DNA of 64,000 bases, from contig NZ_MPZM01000001.1 of NCBI RefSeq assembly GCF_002936955.1, positions 1 through 64,000 on the forward strand, read 5' to 3'. Origin of the DNA: Oceanisphaera arctica (lineage in GTDB: Bacteria; Pseudomonadota; Gammaproteobacteria; Enterobacterales; Aeromonadaceae). Positions 44,135 to 52,827 of the stretch are shown one piece after another. Position numbers and translations under genes: made by a program. The notes beneath the pieces are model-generated. The model was given only the letters and a program-made list of their open reading frames with translations, searched no databases and was not told where the DNA came from. Every line of letters starts with the position of its first letter. Position 1 is the stretch's first letter.

Positions 44135-44935
44135 ATGTCGTTTCTGGAAATTGATGGTCGTACGGTCGGTTACCGTTTGCTGGGTGATCCGGCGTTGCCG
44201 CTGGTGGTACTGGCCCATCCGCTGGGCATGAGTCAGGCGGTGTGGGACGATCTGCTCCCCATTCTGTTACCCCATTACCGGGTGCTGAGCTGGGATCTGC
44301 CCGGCCATGGCTGCAGTGCGGCCTGGCGCGGTGAGGAAATCACGCCTGCCAGTTTGGCGAATGAGCTGCTGGCATTGATTGATCAGGTCGGCATAGCGCA
44401 GTTTCATTTTGTTGGTACTTCCATCGGTGGCGTCATCGGTCAGCAGTTGCTTGGCCAGGCGCCCGAACGGCTGCTGTCGGCGACCCTGACCAACACTGGT
44501 GCCGTCATCGGCACCGCCCAGGCCTGGCAAACCCGCGCCGCCGCAGTACGCGAACAGGGACTGGCCATTATGGCGGTAGACATAGTGCCGCGCTGGTTTG
44601 GCCCCGCCGCCTGTGAGGCGCATCCAGCCTTAGTCAAAGGCTGGAACATCATCATGGGGCGGGGCGATGCCAATAGTTATTCCTTGCTGTGTGAGATGCT
44701 GGGGCGTGCCGACTTCAGTGAGCACCTCAAGGATCATGAGGTGCCGCTGTTGCTGATCGGCGGCAGTGACGATGTGGCTACGCCACCGGCATCACTTAGG
44801 ACTCTGGCGCTATGCTGTGGTGCGGGTGAGCCGGTGATTCTAGAACAGGTGGGCCATGTGCCTTCGGTTGAAGCACCGCTCGCATTTGGTCGCCAGTTGC
44901 TGGCGCATATTGGCAACAGGAAAGACCCGCGATAA
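44135..44935 (+). CDS. pcaD: 3-oxoadipate enol-lactone hydrolase PcaD
   Basis: PcaD hydrolyses 3-oxoadipate enol-lactone to 3-oxoadipate, linking CatC to CatIJ. The 266-residue alpha/beta hydrolase has the nucleophile elbow GTSIGG, Asp in GSDDVATP and His in VGHVPSVEAP. A strong GGAGG site precedes the ATG. It is on the same strand as pcaF but separated from it by a repeat element, so it may have its own promoter. Confidence 0.94.
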   Translation: MSFLEIDGRTVGYRLLGDPALPLVVLAHPLGMSQAVWDDLLPILLPHYRVLSWDLPGHGCSAAWRGEEITPASLANELLALIDQVGIAQFHFVGTSIGGVIGQQLLGQAPERLLSATLTNTGAVIGTAQAWQTRAAAVREQGLAIMAVDIVPRWFGPAACEAHPALVKGWNIIMGRGDANSYSLLCEMLGRADFSEHLKDHEVPLLLIGGSDDVATPPASLRTLALCCGAGEPVILEQVGHVPSVEAPLAFGRQLLAHIGNRKDPR

Positions 44936-44959
44936 ACGTCGTCGATGACGCGTGCTATT

Positions 44960-45000
44960 TCGGCCTGAAGCAGCACCTACGGCCTGCTTGTTCAGGCCGA
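44960..45000 (+). terminator. Hairpin after pcaD
   Basis: TCGGCCTGAA (44960-44969) pairs with TTCAGGCCGA (44991-45000). It has no T run, so termination strength is uncertain. A second inverted repeat GCCAGCGC / GCGCTGGC (45021-45051) overlaps the end of the facing LysR gene. Confidence 0.5.
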
Positions 45001-45037
45001 CAAGTCTCGCCTTCAGACTCGCCAGCGCTTTTTGTTA

Positions 45038-45967
45038 TCAAGGGCGCTGGCGGGCCTCTAGATCGAAGTTGTCCCAGTTAGGCTGGGTGCCGAAGTATTT
45101 CGTCATGAAATCGATAAAGCACCTGACCTTGCTGGCCAGCAGTTTACGGTGCGCGTACACGGCGTAGAGGCCCATGGCATCCGGTTCATATTCCGGGAGT
45201 ATTACCCGAAGTTTGCCCTCGGCAATGGCCGCACCGCAGATAAAGGTCGGCTGAATAATAATACCGGCGCCTTCAATGGCAGCCTTGAGTAGCACCTCCC
45301 CGTTGTTACTGACCATGTCGCCTCTCGGTTCATGCCCGGTCGTCCGTAGCCACTCATGGGCGGGAAAGCTGGCGTTGTCTTCCATGTAGCTGTAGCGCAG
45401 ATAGCGGTGATTTTTCAGTTCATCCAGCGTCGAGGGCATGCCGTGCTGTGCCAGGTAAACAGGAGAGGCGCACATGACCAGCCTGACCGGAGTGATTAAT
45501 TTGGCAATCATCGACGAGCTTTTCAAATGGCCGATGCGCAATGCTATATCGAAGCCTTCTTCCACAATATCGACCTTTCGGTCATTCAGCTGTAAATCGA
45601 TACTCACCGCCGGATGAGCGCGCTGAAAGTGACAGATAAGGGGAGCCAGATGCAGGGTAGCAAAAGACACCGGCGCGCTGATGCGCAGTTGTCCTCGAGC
45701 ATCTTGCTGCAGGTCATTCAGCTGACTGTCCATGTCGTCGATATCATCCAGTACCTGTTGGACACGCAGGGCATAACGGTCACCGGCTTCGGTCAAATGT
45801 ACCTTGCGAGTGGTGCGATTGAGCAGGCGTGCGCCGAGCTGCTCTTCCAGTCGCGACACATATTTACTGACCAGCTGCGGCGACATGCCCAGCCGATCTG
45901 CCGCACGGGTGAAGCTGCCTTCGGTCACCACGGTAATAAAGGCACGCATAGCTTCGATACGGTCCAT
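45038..45967 (-). CDS. LysR-type regulator (CrgA/DmlR-like)
   Basis: The 309-residue regulator has the N-terminal winged helix MDRIEAMRAFITVVTEGSFTR with ADRLGMSPQLVSKYVSRLEE, then a LysR substrate-binding domain. It belongs to the group containing CrgA and DmlR; its ligand cannot be read. It is divergent from the DoxX-GST-dioxygenase genes and probably controls them, by analogy with the LysR protein YhaJ that activates yqjFG in E. coli, although it is not of the YhaJ type. The start at 45967 has AGGAGC. Confidence 0.85.
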   Translation of the reverse strand: MDRIEAMRAFITVVTEGSFTRAADRLGMSPQLVSKYVSRLEEQLGARLLNRTTRKVHLTEAGDRYALRVQQVLDDIDDMDSQLNDLQQDARGQLRISAPVSFATLHLAPLICHFQRAHPAVSIDLQLNDRKVDIVEEGFDIALRIGHLKSSSMIAKLITPVRLVMCASPVYLAQHGMPSTLDELKNHRYLRYSYMEDNASFPAHEWLRTTGHEPRGDMVSNNGEVLLKAAIEGAGIIIQPTFICGAAIAEGKLRVILPEYEPDAMGLYAVYAHRKLLASKVRCFIDFMTKYFGTQPNWDNFDLEARQRP

Positions 45968-46130
45968 GAAAGCTCCTGACGAGAATGAAAACTTTATTAT
46001 CAACAATTTGTTTATAATTAGACAATAAGAACGGTATTAATCTTTACAGTTGGGGGGGGTAAAGTGTGTCTCATACCTGAATATCTACTTTCAGCAACAC
46101 TCAAACATTACCTTTATTCGAGGAACCCCC

Positions 46131-46610
46131 ATGAAAAATCAATTTGCACGGACATTGTTCAGCAGTACCGGTGGTTATGCGGCCCTGGTGTTGCGGGTAC
46201 CGGTCGGGCTCATTCTCGCGGCACATGGCGCTCAGAAACTCTTCGGCTGGTTCGGTGGCTATGGTCTGGAAGGGACCGGACAGTGGCTGGCGAGCATCGG
46301 TCTGGAACCGGGCTATTTGATGGCTCTGCTGGCCGGCGGTGCCGAGTTCTTCGGCGGTCTGGCGCTGGTGCTGGGCCTGCTGACCCGTCCGGCTGCACTG
46401 GTGTCGGCCTTTACCATGCTGGTGGCCATTTTCGCCGTGCATATTGGTAATGGCCTGTTCATGTCCAACAACGGCTACGAGTATGCCCTGGCCCTGTTCG
46501 CGGTCACGTTGGCCCTCGCTGTTCAGGGCGCAGGACGGTTCGCGCTGGACAAGGTACTGCTGGAGCGTTTCTCTGGTGCGGGCAACGGGCTGCGTACAGA
46601 CGCATCATAA
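46131..46610 (+). CDS. DoxX-family membrane protein (YqjF-like)
   Basis: The 159-residue protein has four predicted membrane helices and DoxX signatures: LRVPVGLILAAHGAQKLFGWFGG and GAEFFGGLALVLGLLTR. In E. coli the DoxX protein YqjF is encoded with the hydroquinone reductase YqjG and induced by aromatic degradation products. The same pairing is seen here. The start at 46131 has a GAGGA site. Confidence 0.9.
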   Translation: MKNQFARTLFSSTGGYAALVLRVPVGLILAAHGAQKLFGWFGGYGLEGTGQWLASIGLEPGYLMALLAGGAEFFGGLALVLGLLTRPAALVSAFTMLVAIFAVHIGNGLFMSNNGYEYALALFAVTLALAVQGAGRFALDKVLLERFSGAGNGLRTDAS

Positions 46611-46701
46611 TCCTTGGCGTGATCACGACACGGCAATAGCGGTTGGACTGGTGCGCTCTCATTAGTGGAGCGCGCTTCTGTAATGTACAGGGATATTGAT
46701 T

Positions 46702-47649
46702 ATGTTGGTTAACGGTGTTTGGAAAGAGAATTGGCAGCCGGTACAGGCCAAAGACGATGAGGGGCGGTTTATTCGCCAGACCTCGCCGTTTCGGCACTGG
46801 ATCACGCCGGATGGTACGCCTGGCCCCACCGGCTCTGGTGGCTTCAAGGCCGAGAAAGGGCGTTATCATCTTTATGTCGCCTATATCTGCCCCTGGGCGT
46901 CGCGGGCGCTGATGGTCCGCGAGCTGAAAGGGTTGCAGGATATTATCGGTGTTACCGTCGTCAATCCGCGGCTAACCGAGCAGGGCTGGCAGTTCGGCGG
47001 CTACCCAGGTGCCGACGAGGATACGCTTAATGGCGCACGCTACATGCATGAGCTGTACACCCGTGCGGACTCGAAGATTGCCGGTCGTGCCACAGTGCCG
47101 GTGCTATGGGACAAGCAGACCGGGAGCATCGTCAATAATGAGTCCGCAGATATAGTGCGGATGCTGAACAGCGCCTTCGCAGGGATTGTGGAGCAGGGTC
47201 CGGATCTTTATCCAGAGGACCTTGCCGGCGAGATCAACACCCTGAACGACTATATTTACACGGATCTGAATAACGGTGTTTATCAGGCCGGTTTTGCGTC
47301 CAGCCAGCAGGCTTATTACGAGGCTTACGGCAAAGTGTTTTCCGCGCTGGATTATCTCGAGTCGCGGCTGGCCGATGGGAACGTCTACCTGTTTGGCGAC
47401 CGTCTGACGGAAACCGATGTGCGCCTGTTCGTGACTCTGGTGCGTTTCGATGCCGCTTACCACGGGCTGTTCAAATGTAACCGTAATACTCTGCGGGCCA
47501 TGCCGCGCCTGCACGCCTACATGCAGCGGATCCTGGCGCTTGAGGGTATCGCCAGCACGGTGAATATCGATCATATCAAGGCGGGGTATTATTCCATCAA
47601 AGCCCTGAACCCCACCGGGATTGTGCCGGCAGGGCCCGGTGCAATATAA
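46702..47649 (+). CDS. yqjG: Glutathionyl-hydroquinone reductase (YqjG-like)
   Basis: This Xi-class glutathione transferase reduces glutathionyl-hydroquinones, recycling quinone adducts. The 315-residue protein has the catalytic Cys63 in YICPWASR, the same number as in E. coli YqjG. It also has the WG-free FGGYPGADEDTLNG segment, the VNNESADI glutathione-binding part and the helical C-terminal domain with TETDVRLFVTLVRFD. It follows the DoxX gene and precedes a dioxygenase gene. Confidence 0.94.
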   Translation: MLVNGVWKENWQPVQAKDDEGRFIRQTSPFRHWITPDGTPGPTGSGGFKAEKGRYHLYVAYICPWASRALMVRELKGLQDIIGVTVVNPRLTEQGWQFGGYPGADEDTLNGARYMHELYTRADSKIAGRATVPVLWDKQTGSIVNNESADIVRMLNSAFAGIVEQGPDLYPEDLAGEINTLNDYIYTDLNNGVYQAGFASSQQAYYEAYGKVFSALDYLESRLADGNVYLFGDRLTETDVRLFVTLVRFDAAYHGLFKCNRNTLRAMPRLHAYMQRILALEGIASTVNIDHIKAGYYSIKALNPTGIVPAGPGAI

Positions 47650-47694
47650 CCTTGGTCACTGGAATCCTTACCCGACGCTAAGAGAGTAACCGCC

Positions 47695-48534
47695 ATGAAT
47701 GTAAAACCGGATGTTCTGTTCATTTCTCATGGCGGCGGCCCTATGCCATTGCTGGGGGATCCGGGCCACCACGAATTGGTGGTACGGCTCATGGAGATCG
47801 CAGGCATACTGCGCAAGCCTTCCGCAATACTGCTTATCAGTGCCCACTGGGAAGAAACAGTACCGACCATCACCTCGGGGGCCAACCCGTCTCTTATCTA
47901 CGATTACTTCGGCTTTCCGCCTGAGTCCTACGAAATAAAGTATCCATGCCCCGGTGAGCCTATCCTGGCCGGGCAGGTCTACGATGTGCTGGAAAAGGCC
48001 GGGATTTCTGCGCGGCTCGATGATCGGCGGGGCTTTGATCACGGCCTGTTTGTACCACTCAAACTGATGTATCCGCAGGCGAATATTCCGTGTGTGCAGT
48101 TGTCATTGGTCAACAGTCTGGATGCGACTACTCACCTCGCGATCGGCCGTGCCTTACAGGCTCTGGATTACGATAATCTTCTGGTGATTGGTTCCGGTTT
48201 TTCCTTCCATAATATGCGAGCGTTCTTTGCGCCAAATACCCCGGAAATTCAGGCCGGCAACGAGGCTTTCGAAGACTGGCTTGAGGAGACCGGCACTAAT
48301 GCGGGTATGGAGGAATCGGAGCGGGCGGAGCGATTGGCGCACTGGGATCGCGCACCCTATGCCAGATTCTGTCACCCTCGGGAAGAGCACCTTCTGCCTC
48401 TGCACATCTGTTATGGGCTGGCGGAAAAGCCCAGTGATACCCATATTTCGGCAAGGATTCTGGGGAAAAAATCGGGAATGTTATATTGGGGGGCGGGATC
48501 TCTGGCTGATTTGTCCACGGAAGTACCGGGCTAA
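47695..48534 (+). CDS. ygiD: LigB-type extradiol dioxygenase (YgiD/DODA-like)
   Basis: The 279-residue protein belongs to the class III extradiol dioxygenase family that includes E. coli YgiD, a DOPA 4,5-dioxygenase. Metal and active-site histidines are seen in FISHGGGP (His12), ISAHWE (His51) and DHGLFVPLK; GSGFSFHNMRAF is another family mark. It is 45 bases after the hydroquinone reductase gene, so a catecholic substrate is likely. Its natural substrate is unknown. Confidence 0.9.
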   Translation: MNVKPDVLFISHGGGPMPLLGDPGHHELVVRLMEIAGILRKPSAILLISAHWEETVPTITSGANPSLIYDYFGFPPESYEIKYPCPGEPILAGQVYDVLEKAGISARLDDRRGFDHGLFVPLKLMYPQANIPCVQLSLVNSLDATTHLAIGRALQALDYDNLLVIGSGFSFHNMRAFFAPNTPEIQAGNEAFEDWLEETGTNAGMEESERAERLAHWDRAPYARFCHPREEHLLPLHICYGLAEKPSDTHISARILGKKSGMLYWGAGSLADLSTEVPG

Positions 48535-48705
48535 AACGAGCACAAGTCATCATGCTGACTCTAAGATGTCAGCAGACCCTGGCACCATGAGGCGAAAACC
48601 CGTCATTCATGAAGTGGGGCTTCGACTTGCTCGCTGCACAATCAGGCAGGAAACCCGATGTTCCGAAAGTATCACTCGGTAATAAGTTGGTGCTTTCTCA
48701 GGTAA
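48535..48705. other. Gap before the toxin remnant
   Basis: No gene is supported. Composition is less GC-rich than the flanking genes. It may contain the lost 5' part of the higB-type gene but the reading frames are broken. Confidence 0.4.
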
Positions 48706-48807
48706 CCGTTGGGTCAGCTGCGGATTAGAGTCAACAAGCCGTTCCGTGCATGCTTTCGCTGGAGCAAAGCTGGTGCGGAAGGCGTTGAAATTATTGATTA
48801 CAACTAG
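48706..48807 (+). pseudogene. higB: C-terminal fragment of a HigB/RelE-type toxin gene
   Basis: Thirty-three codons, from PLGQLRIRVNKPFRACFRW to VEIIDYN-stop, match the last strands of HigB toxins (compare the family pattern SIRIND-WRICFRW ... VEIVDYH). An in-frame stop precedes them, and SGNRW in another frame upstream suggests a frameshift; the N-terminal half is not visible. The TAG stop overlaps the ribosome-binding site of the antitoxin gene, as in intact higBA loci. Confidence 0.8.
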
Positions 48808-48817
48808 GAGGTCACGC

Positions 48818-49132
48818 ATGCAAATTATTGATGCGGTTACGCCTGGCGAGCAACTGAAAAAAGAATATCTAGAACCCATCGGTATTTCTCAATACCGTCT
48901 TGCAAAAGAAATAGGGATCCCGGCACAGCGCATCGGACAGATTATCGCCGGCAAGCGTTCAATAACCGCAGACACTGACCTCCGGCTCTGTCGCTTCTTT
49001 GGTTTGCCCAATGGTTATTGGTTACGGGCTCAGGTGGCTTACGATACCGAGATGGCGGAAAGTACCCTTGAGGAGCAGCTGAAGAATATTCGGCCATGGA
49101 GTTTCGCGCCACAAATGGGGCGCAGGGTATAA
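48818..49132 (+). CDS. higA: HigA-type antitoxin, XRE family
   Basis: The 104-residue protein has the HigA pattern: PGEQLKKEYLEPIGISQYRLA, then the helix-turn-helix (AQRIGQIIAGKRSITADTDLRL) and FFGLPNGYWLRAQVAYDTEMAE. It is preceded by AGGAGG and starts 10 bases after the toxin fragment. It appears intact, so it may survive as a DNA-binding regulator or as an immunity protein against related toxins. Confidence 0.9.
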   Translation: MQIIDAVTPGEQLKKEYLEPIGISQYRLAKEIGIPAQRIGQIIAGKRSITADTDLRLCRFFGLPNGYWLRAQVAYDTEMAESTLEEQLKNIRPWSFAPQMGRRV

Positions 49133-49622
49133 GCAACCGCTGCACATAGCCAGGTTCTTAAGCATTAAAAACACGTGAATGCAACGTAACTCCTTGACCT
49201 TATTGAATTTACTTTGCTGTGGCGGTTGAGCGTTTCGTCGTAAATATTGGAAAGCCCAGTCCAGGGATGCTCTATTTCCTGCATCTCCCGTTGGCTTATC
49301 GGAATCATCTTTAGGCAAAGCCAGACACCTGCATTTTTTGCAGCCTTGAACAGCGGTAATCCCGGCGAAGCCGAGTTCACGATGAGCTGTTTCAGCAGCA
49401 AGATCAGCAAACTCATGCTCTTACTGCTTAAGATTCCTGTCTATGAGGGCCGCTTCCATACCCTCGGCGCTGCCTATGGCGCAGGGCATAGAGCAGAAGT
49501 AAACCGACTCATCCCCAAAAGGGGGATGCTGGGCGTAGTGGCCAATATTGATTACAGTGAGGCATGATCATGTTAGGCATAGCGCCCATTGATGAACCGG
49601 TATATTAAGATGAGGAAACGAT
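49133..49622. other. Gene-poor stretch between higA and yghU
   Basis: In 490 bases only poor frames are seen. The longest (49247-49567, plus) ends with GRFHTLGAAYGAGHRAEVNR and ANIDYSEA; a minus frame (49165-49416) has no recognisable motif. Neither has a good ribosome-binding site. They may be decayed genes. The sequence is less GC-rich than its surroundings. Confidence 0.4.
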
Positions 49623-50480
49623 ATGACGCGTGAATATCACCCCCCCAAGGTGTGGACCGAGCCCAAAGACGACGGCAGCACCTGGGCAAAAACCAATCGG
49701 CCGATATCGGGCGCCACCCACGAGAAAACCTTACCCAAAGGTGAGCATCCGCTGCAGCTGCATTCCATGGGCACGCCCAATGGCCAGAAAGTCACTATTA
49801 TGCTGGAAGAGCTGCTTGCACTGGGTATTACCGATGCCGAATACGATGCATACATGATCAGCATTGGTGACGGGGACCAGTTTTCCAGCGGCTTTGTCGA
49901 GATCAATCCCAATTCCAAAATTCCCGCCTTGCTGGACTGCTCGACCGATGATCCCGTCCGAGTGTTTGAGTCCGGCAACATACTGCTGTATCTGGCAGAA
50001 AAGTTTGGTCATTTTTTGCCGGCCAACATTGCCGAGCGCACCGAAACCCTGAACTGGCTGTTTTGGCTACAGGGCTCGGCACCGTACTTGGGCGGTGGTT
50101 TTGGCCATTTTTATGCTTATGCGCCTGTGAAAATAGAGTACGCCATTAACCGCTTCACCATGGAAACCAAGCGTCAGCTCGATGTGTTGGACAGGCAACT
50201 CGCAGATAAGCCTTATATCGCCGGGGATGAATACAGCATTGCCGATATCGCCATCTGGCCCTGGTACGGCAACCTGGTGTTGGGGCGGGCGTATGATGCC
50301 GCCGAGTTTCTTGATGCCGCCAGTTATACCCATGTGCAACGCTGGGCGAAAGAGATTGCCGCACGGCCCGCAGTACAAAGGGGGCGTATCGTCAATCGCA
50401 CCAGTGATGTGCCGGGAGAGGGACTGGCCGAGCGTCACTCGGCGGCCGATATCGATGCCGTATTGGCTAACAGACCCTAA
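49623..50480 (+). CDS. yghU: Glutathione-dependent disulfide-bond oxidoreductase (YghU-like)
   Basis: The 285-residue Nu-class glutathione transferase-like protein has the N-terminal extension typical of YghU (MTREYHPPKVWTEPK). A thioredoxin-like domain follows, with TPNGQKVTIMLEEL and FESGNILLYLAEKFG, and an all-helical domain with IADIAIWPWYGNLV. YghU-type enzymes bind two glutathiones and reduce disulfide substrates. It is preceded by GAGGAAA and followed by a strong hairpin. Confidence 0.94.
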   Translation: MTREYHPPKVWTEPKDDGSTWAKTNRPISGATHEKTLPKGEHPLQLHSMGTPNGQKVTIMLEELLALGITDAEYDAYMISIGDGDQFSSGFVEINPNSKIPALLDCSTDDPVRVFESGNILLYLAEKFGHFLPANIAERTETLNWLFWLQGSAPYLGGGFGHFYAYAPVKIEYAINRFTMETKRQLDVLDRQLADKPYIAGDEYSIADIAIWPWYGNLVLGRAYDAAEFLDAASYTHVQRWAKEIAARPAVQRGRIVNRTSDVPGEGLAERHSAADIDAVLANRP

Positions 50481-50499
50481 CCAGCAAGAAATGAGATTT

Positions 50500-50529
50500 A
50501 CCCAGAAGCGCCGTCAGGCGCTTCTGGGT
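50500..50529 (+). terminator. Hairpin after yghU
   Basis: A perfect 13-bp stem (ACCCAGAAGCGCC / GGCGCTTCTGGGT) with a GTCA loop. There is no clear T run, so it may act as an RNA 3' end or a weak terminator. Confidence 0.6.
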
Positions 50530-50663
50530 ATAAGCCCAGATAACGCCCATTGCTGGCGTACGCTCAAGCGCAGTATGGCGGCCCTGCCTCGGCCGCCTCC
50601 TTGGCTCCCGGTAGCAGCTTGTCATCGGTTATGGGCCTAGTTCGAGCTCGCCATTCCTGAGGG

Positions 50664-50975
50664 TTAGGTCCGATAATGACCCCGGTTGATATCGGTGAGC
50701 GTGGTGTTGATATCGAAGATTTTTGCCCGTATGTCGCTGGCACCCATGGCCGCCACACGCTGGCTGTGCATCTGGGCATACTGTTCGGCAAGCGCCTTGT
50801 CGGTAAAGACATAGATACCGCCTGCTTCGCCGGTTTCGGCATTTTCCGTCCAGGTCTTGGAGATGAAGCCGGGTTCCTGATTAATGGAATGAGCCAGCTC
50901 CCGAGCTCCTTCGGTGAGGGCGTCGCCCATCATCTCTTTGGGGAATTTGAAATCGATTTGCAATAGTACGGGCAT
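50664..50975 (-). CDS. ydhR: YdhR-like mono-oxygenase
   Basis: The 103-residue protein is of the ferredoxin-like dimeric alpha+beta barrel type. It opens MPVLLQIDFKFPKEMMGDAL and includes PGFISKTWTENAETGEAGGIY, the YdhR pattern. E. coli YdhR is a putative monooxygenase of unknown substrate. The start at 50975 has GAGGAA; the upstream extension is unsupported. It lies in a segment rich in redox enzymes. Confidence 0.9.
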   Translation of the reverse strand: MPVLLQIDFKFPKEMMGDALTEGARELAHSINQEPGFISKTWTENAETGEAGGIYVFTDKALAEQYAQMHSQRVAAMGASDIRAKIFDINTTLTDINRGHYRT

Positions 50976-51248
50976 GGCTTCGGTTCCTCTGGCAACGATG
51001 GTTTCACCCAAAACAAGGGTTTCGCCCTCGATAATGGCAAACCGATGCCAGGCCCACAAGCTATAGTCACGCCTGTTGATAATGGAGCAGGCCAGCAAGC
51101 CTGCTCCATTCGTTTTATCGGCCGCCTGTTACGCCATAAAGATAGGGGCGATGGTCATGGTGGTCACGTCCGAGTTTGGGCGATGACCGGGTGTTGTTAA
51201 TTTGGATAGCCTTCTTTGGCCATGGCGTTATCTCTGCCGATGCCGGTA

Positions 51249-51911
51249 TCAGTCGGCAAAGTGCATTTCGGGTACCTGATCGGGCACAATCAGCTTACCG
51301 GCGGTCTTGGCGACGATCTCTTCTACGCTGACGCCGGGTGCTCTTTCTTTAAGAATAAAGGCGCCGTCTTCGATTTCCAGATAGGCCAGATCGGTCAGCA
51401 CCCGTTTGATGCAACCGGCGCCGGTCAGCGGCAGGCTGCAATGGGACAACAGCTTGGAGTCGCCGTTTTTCGAGGCGTGGGTCATGGTGACGATGATGTT
51501 ATCGGCCCCGGCCACCAGATCCATGGCGCCGCCCATGCCTTTGACCAGCTTGCCCGGGATCATCCAGGAGGCGATGTTGCCCTGTACGTCCACTTCGAAG
51601 GCGCCGAGCACGGTCAGGTCCACATGACCGCCGCGGATCATGGCGAAGGATTCTGCCGAGTCGAAAATAGAGGCGCCAACTCGGGCGGTGACCGTTTGTT
51701 TGCCGGCGTTGATCATGTCGGCATCCAGTTCCGCTTCGGTGGGGAAGGAACCCATGCCGAGCAGGCCGTTTTCGGACTGCAGCATCACTTCCATGCCCTC
51801 GGGCACATAGTTGGCGACCAGGGTGGGAATGCCTATTCCCAGGTTAACGTAAAAGCCGTCATGCAATTCGCGGGCGACGCGCCGGGCCATTTGTTCGCGG
51901 GTTAGAGCCAT
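51249..51911 (-). CDS. scoB: Succinyl-CoA:3-ketoacid CoA-transferase subunit B
   Basis: With ScoA it moves CoA between succinyl-CoA and 3-oxoacids such as acetoacetate. The 220-residue protein has the catalytic glutamate in MLQSENGLLGMG (about residue 47), NLGIGIPTLVANY and GGAMDLV. It lies 46 bases downstream of scoA. The sequence is closer to SCOT than to PcaJ, so ketone-body or short 3-oxoacid use is more likely than a second 3-oxoadipate system. Confidence 0.92.
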   Translation of the reverse strand: MALTREQMARRVARELHDGFYVNLGIGIPTLVANYVPEGMEVMLQSENGLLGMGSFPTEAELDADMINAGKQTVTARVGASIFDSAESFAMIRGGHVDLTVLGAFEVDVQGNIASWMIPGKLVKGMGGAMDLVAGADNIIVTMTHASKNGDSKLLSHCSLPLTGAGCIKRVLTDLAYLEIEDGAFILKERAPGVSVEEIVAKTAGKLIVPDQVPEMHFAD

Positions 51912-51957
51912 TAGGTGGTCTCCTTGGTGTAGTCGGTGAAAGAAACGAACGCCGGGA

Positions 51958-52656
51958 TCAGGCGCGCAGGGTGCGCTGCTCGATGCGTTTTTCGAACTGG
52001 CCGCAGATAATGCGATTCACATAGATACCGGGCGTGTGGATCTGGCTGGGCTCCAGGGTGCCGGGCTCGACGATTTCTTCCACTTCCACCACGGTGATTT
52101 TGCCGGCGGTGGCGGCCAGCGGGTTGAAGTTGCGGGCGGTGTGACGATAAATTACGTTGCCGTAGTGGTCGGCCTTCCAGCCTTTGACGATGGCAAAGTC
52201 ACCGGTGATGGCCGGTTCCAGAATATGGGGACGGCCGTTGAACTCGCGCACTTCCTTGCCTTCGGCCACGGCGGTGCCGTAGCCGGTGGCGGTAAAGAAG
52301 GCGGGAATGCCGGCGCCACCGGCGCGCATTTTTTCTGCCAGGGTGCCCTGAGGCGTCAGCTCCACTTCCAGTTCGCCGCTGAGCAGCAACTGCTCGAACA
52401 AGGCGTTTTCGCCCACGTAAGAGGCGACCATCTTGCGAATTTGCCGGTCTTCGAGCAGCAGCCCCAGACCAAAGCCGTCTACGCCGCAGTTGTTGGACAC
52501 TATGGTGAGATCCCGGGTGCCCTTTCGCTTGATCTCGGCGATCAGGTTTTCGGGTATACCGCAGAGACCAAAACCACCGGCCAGTACCGTCATGCCATCT
52601 TCCAGCCCTGCCAGGGCTTCCTGGTAGCTGCTTACTCGTTTATCGAAACCTGCCAT
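51958..52656 (-). CDS. scoA: Succinyl-CoA:3-ketoacid CoA-transferase subunit A
   Basis: This is the alpha subunit of the SCOT-type transferase. The 232-residue protein contains [29 protein letters not shown] and FFTATGYGT, the CoA-binding marks of ScoA. The ATG at 52656 has a good GAGGGA site. It forms an operon with scoB and is divergent from a LysR gene at 52828. Confidence 0.93.
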   Translation of the reverse strand: MAGFDKRVSSYQEALAGLEDGMTVLAGGFGLCGIPENLIAEIKRKGTRDLTIVSNNCGVDGFGLGLLLEDRQIRKMVASYVGENALFEQLLLSGELEVELTPQGTLAEKMRAGGAGIPAFFTATGYGTAVAEGKEVREFNGRPHILEPAITGDFAIVKGWKADHYGNVIYRHTARNFNPLAATAGKITVVEVEEIVEPGTLEPSQIHTPGIYVNRIICGQFEKRIEQRTLRA

Positions 52657-52827
52657 CACAGTTCCCTCTTGTTGTGCGCCGTCGAGCATGAGTTGTTACT
52701 GTTGAGTATCGCACGGGTTATTTATTTGTTAAGTTTGATTTTGTGATTAATTGATGAGTTTTTCAAATGAATGTCAGCTTCGATTGTGGCCGGTGAGGAG
52801 TAGGGATGAGCAAAGACGGAGGCAGGA

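Noticed and set aside
45038-45967. Direct orthologue of E. coli YhaJ
   Set aside because: The gene context is similar but the sequence belongs to the CrgA/DmlR-type LysR group, so I call it only an analogue.
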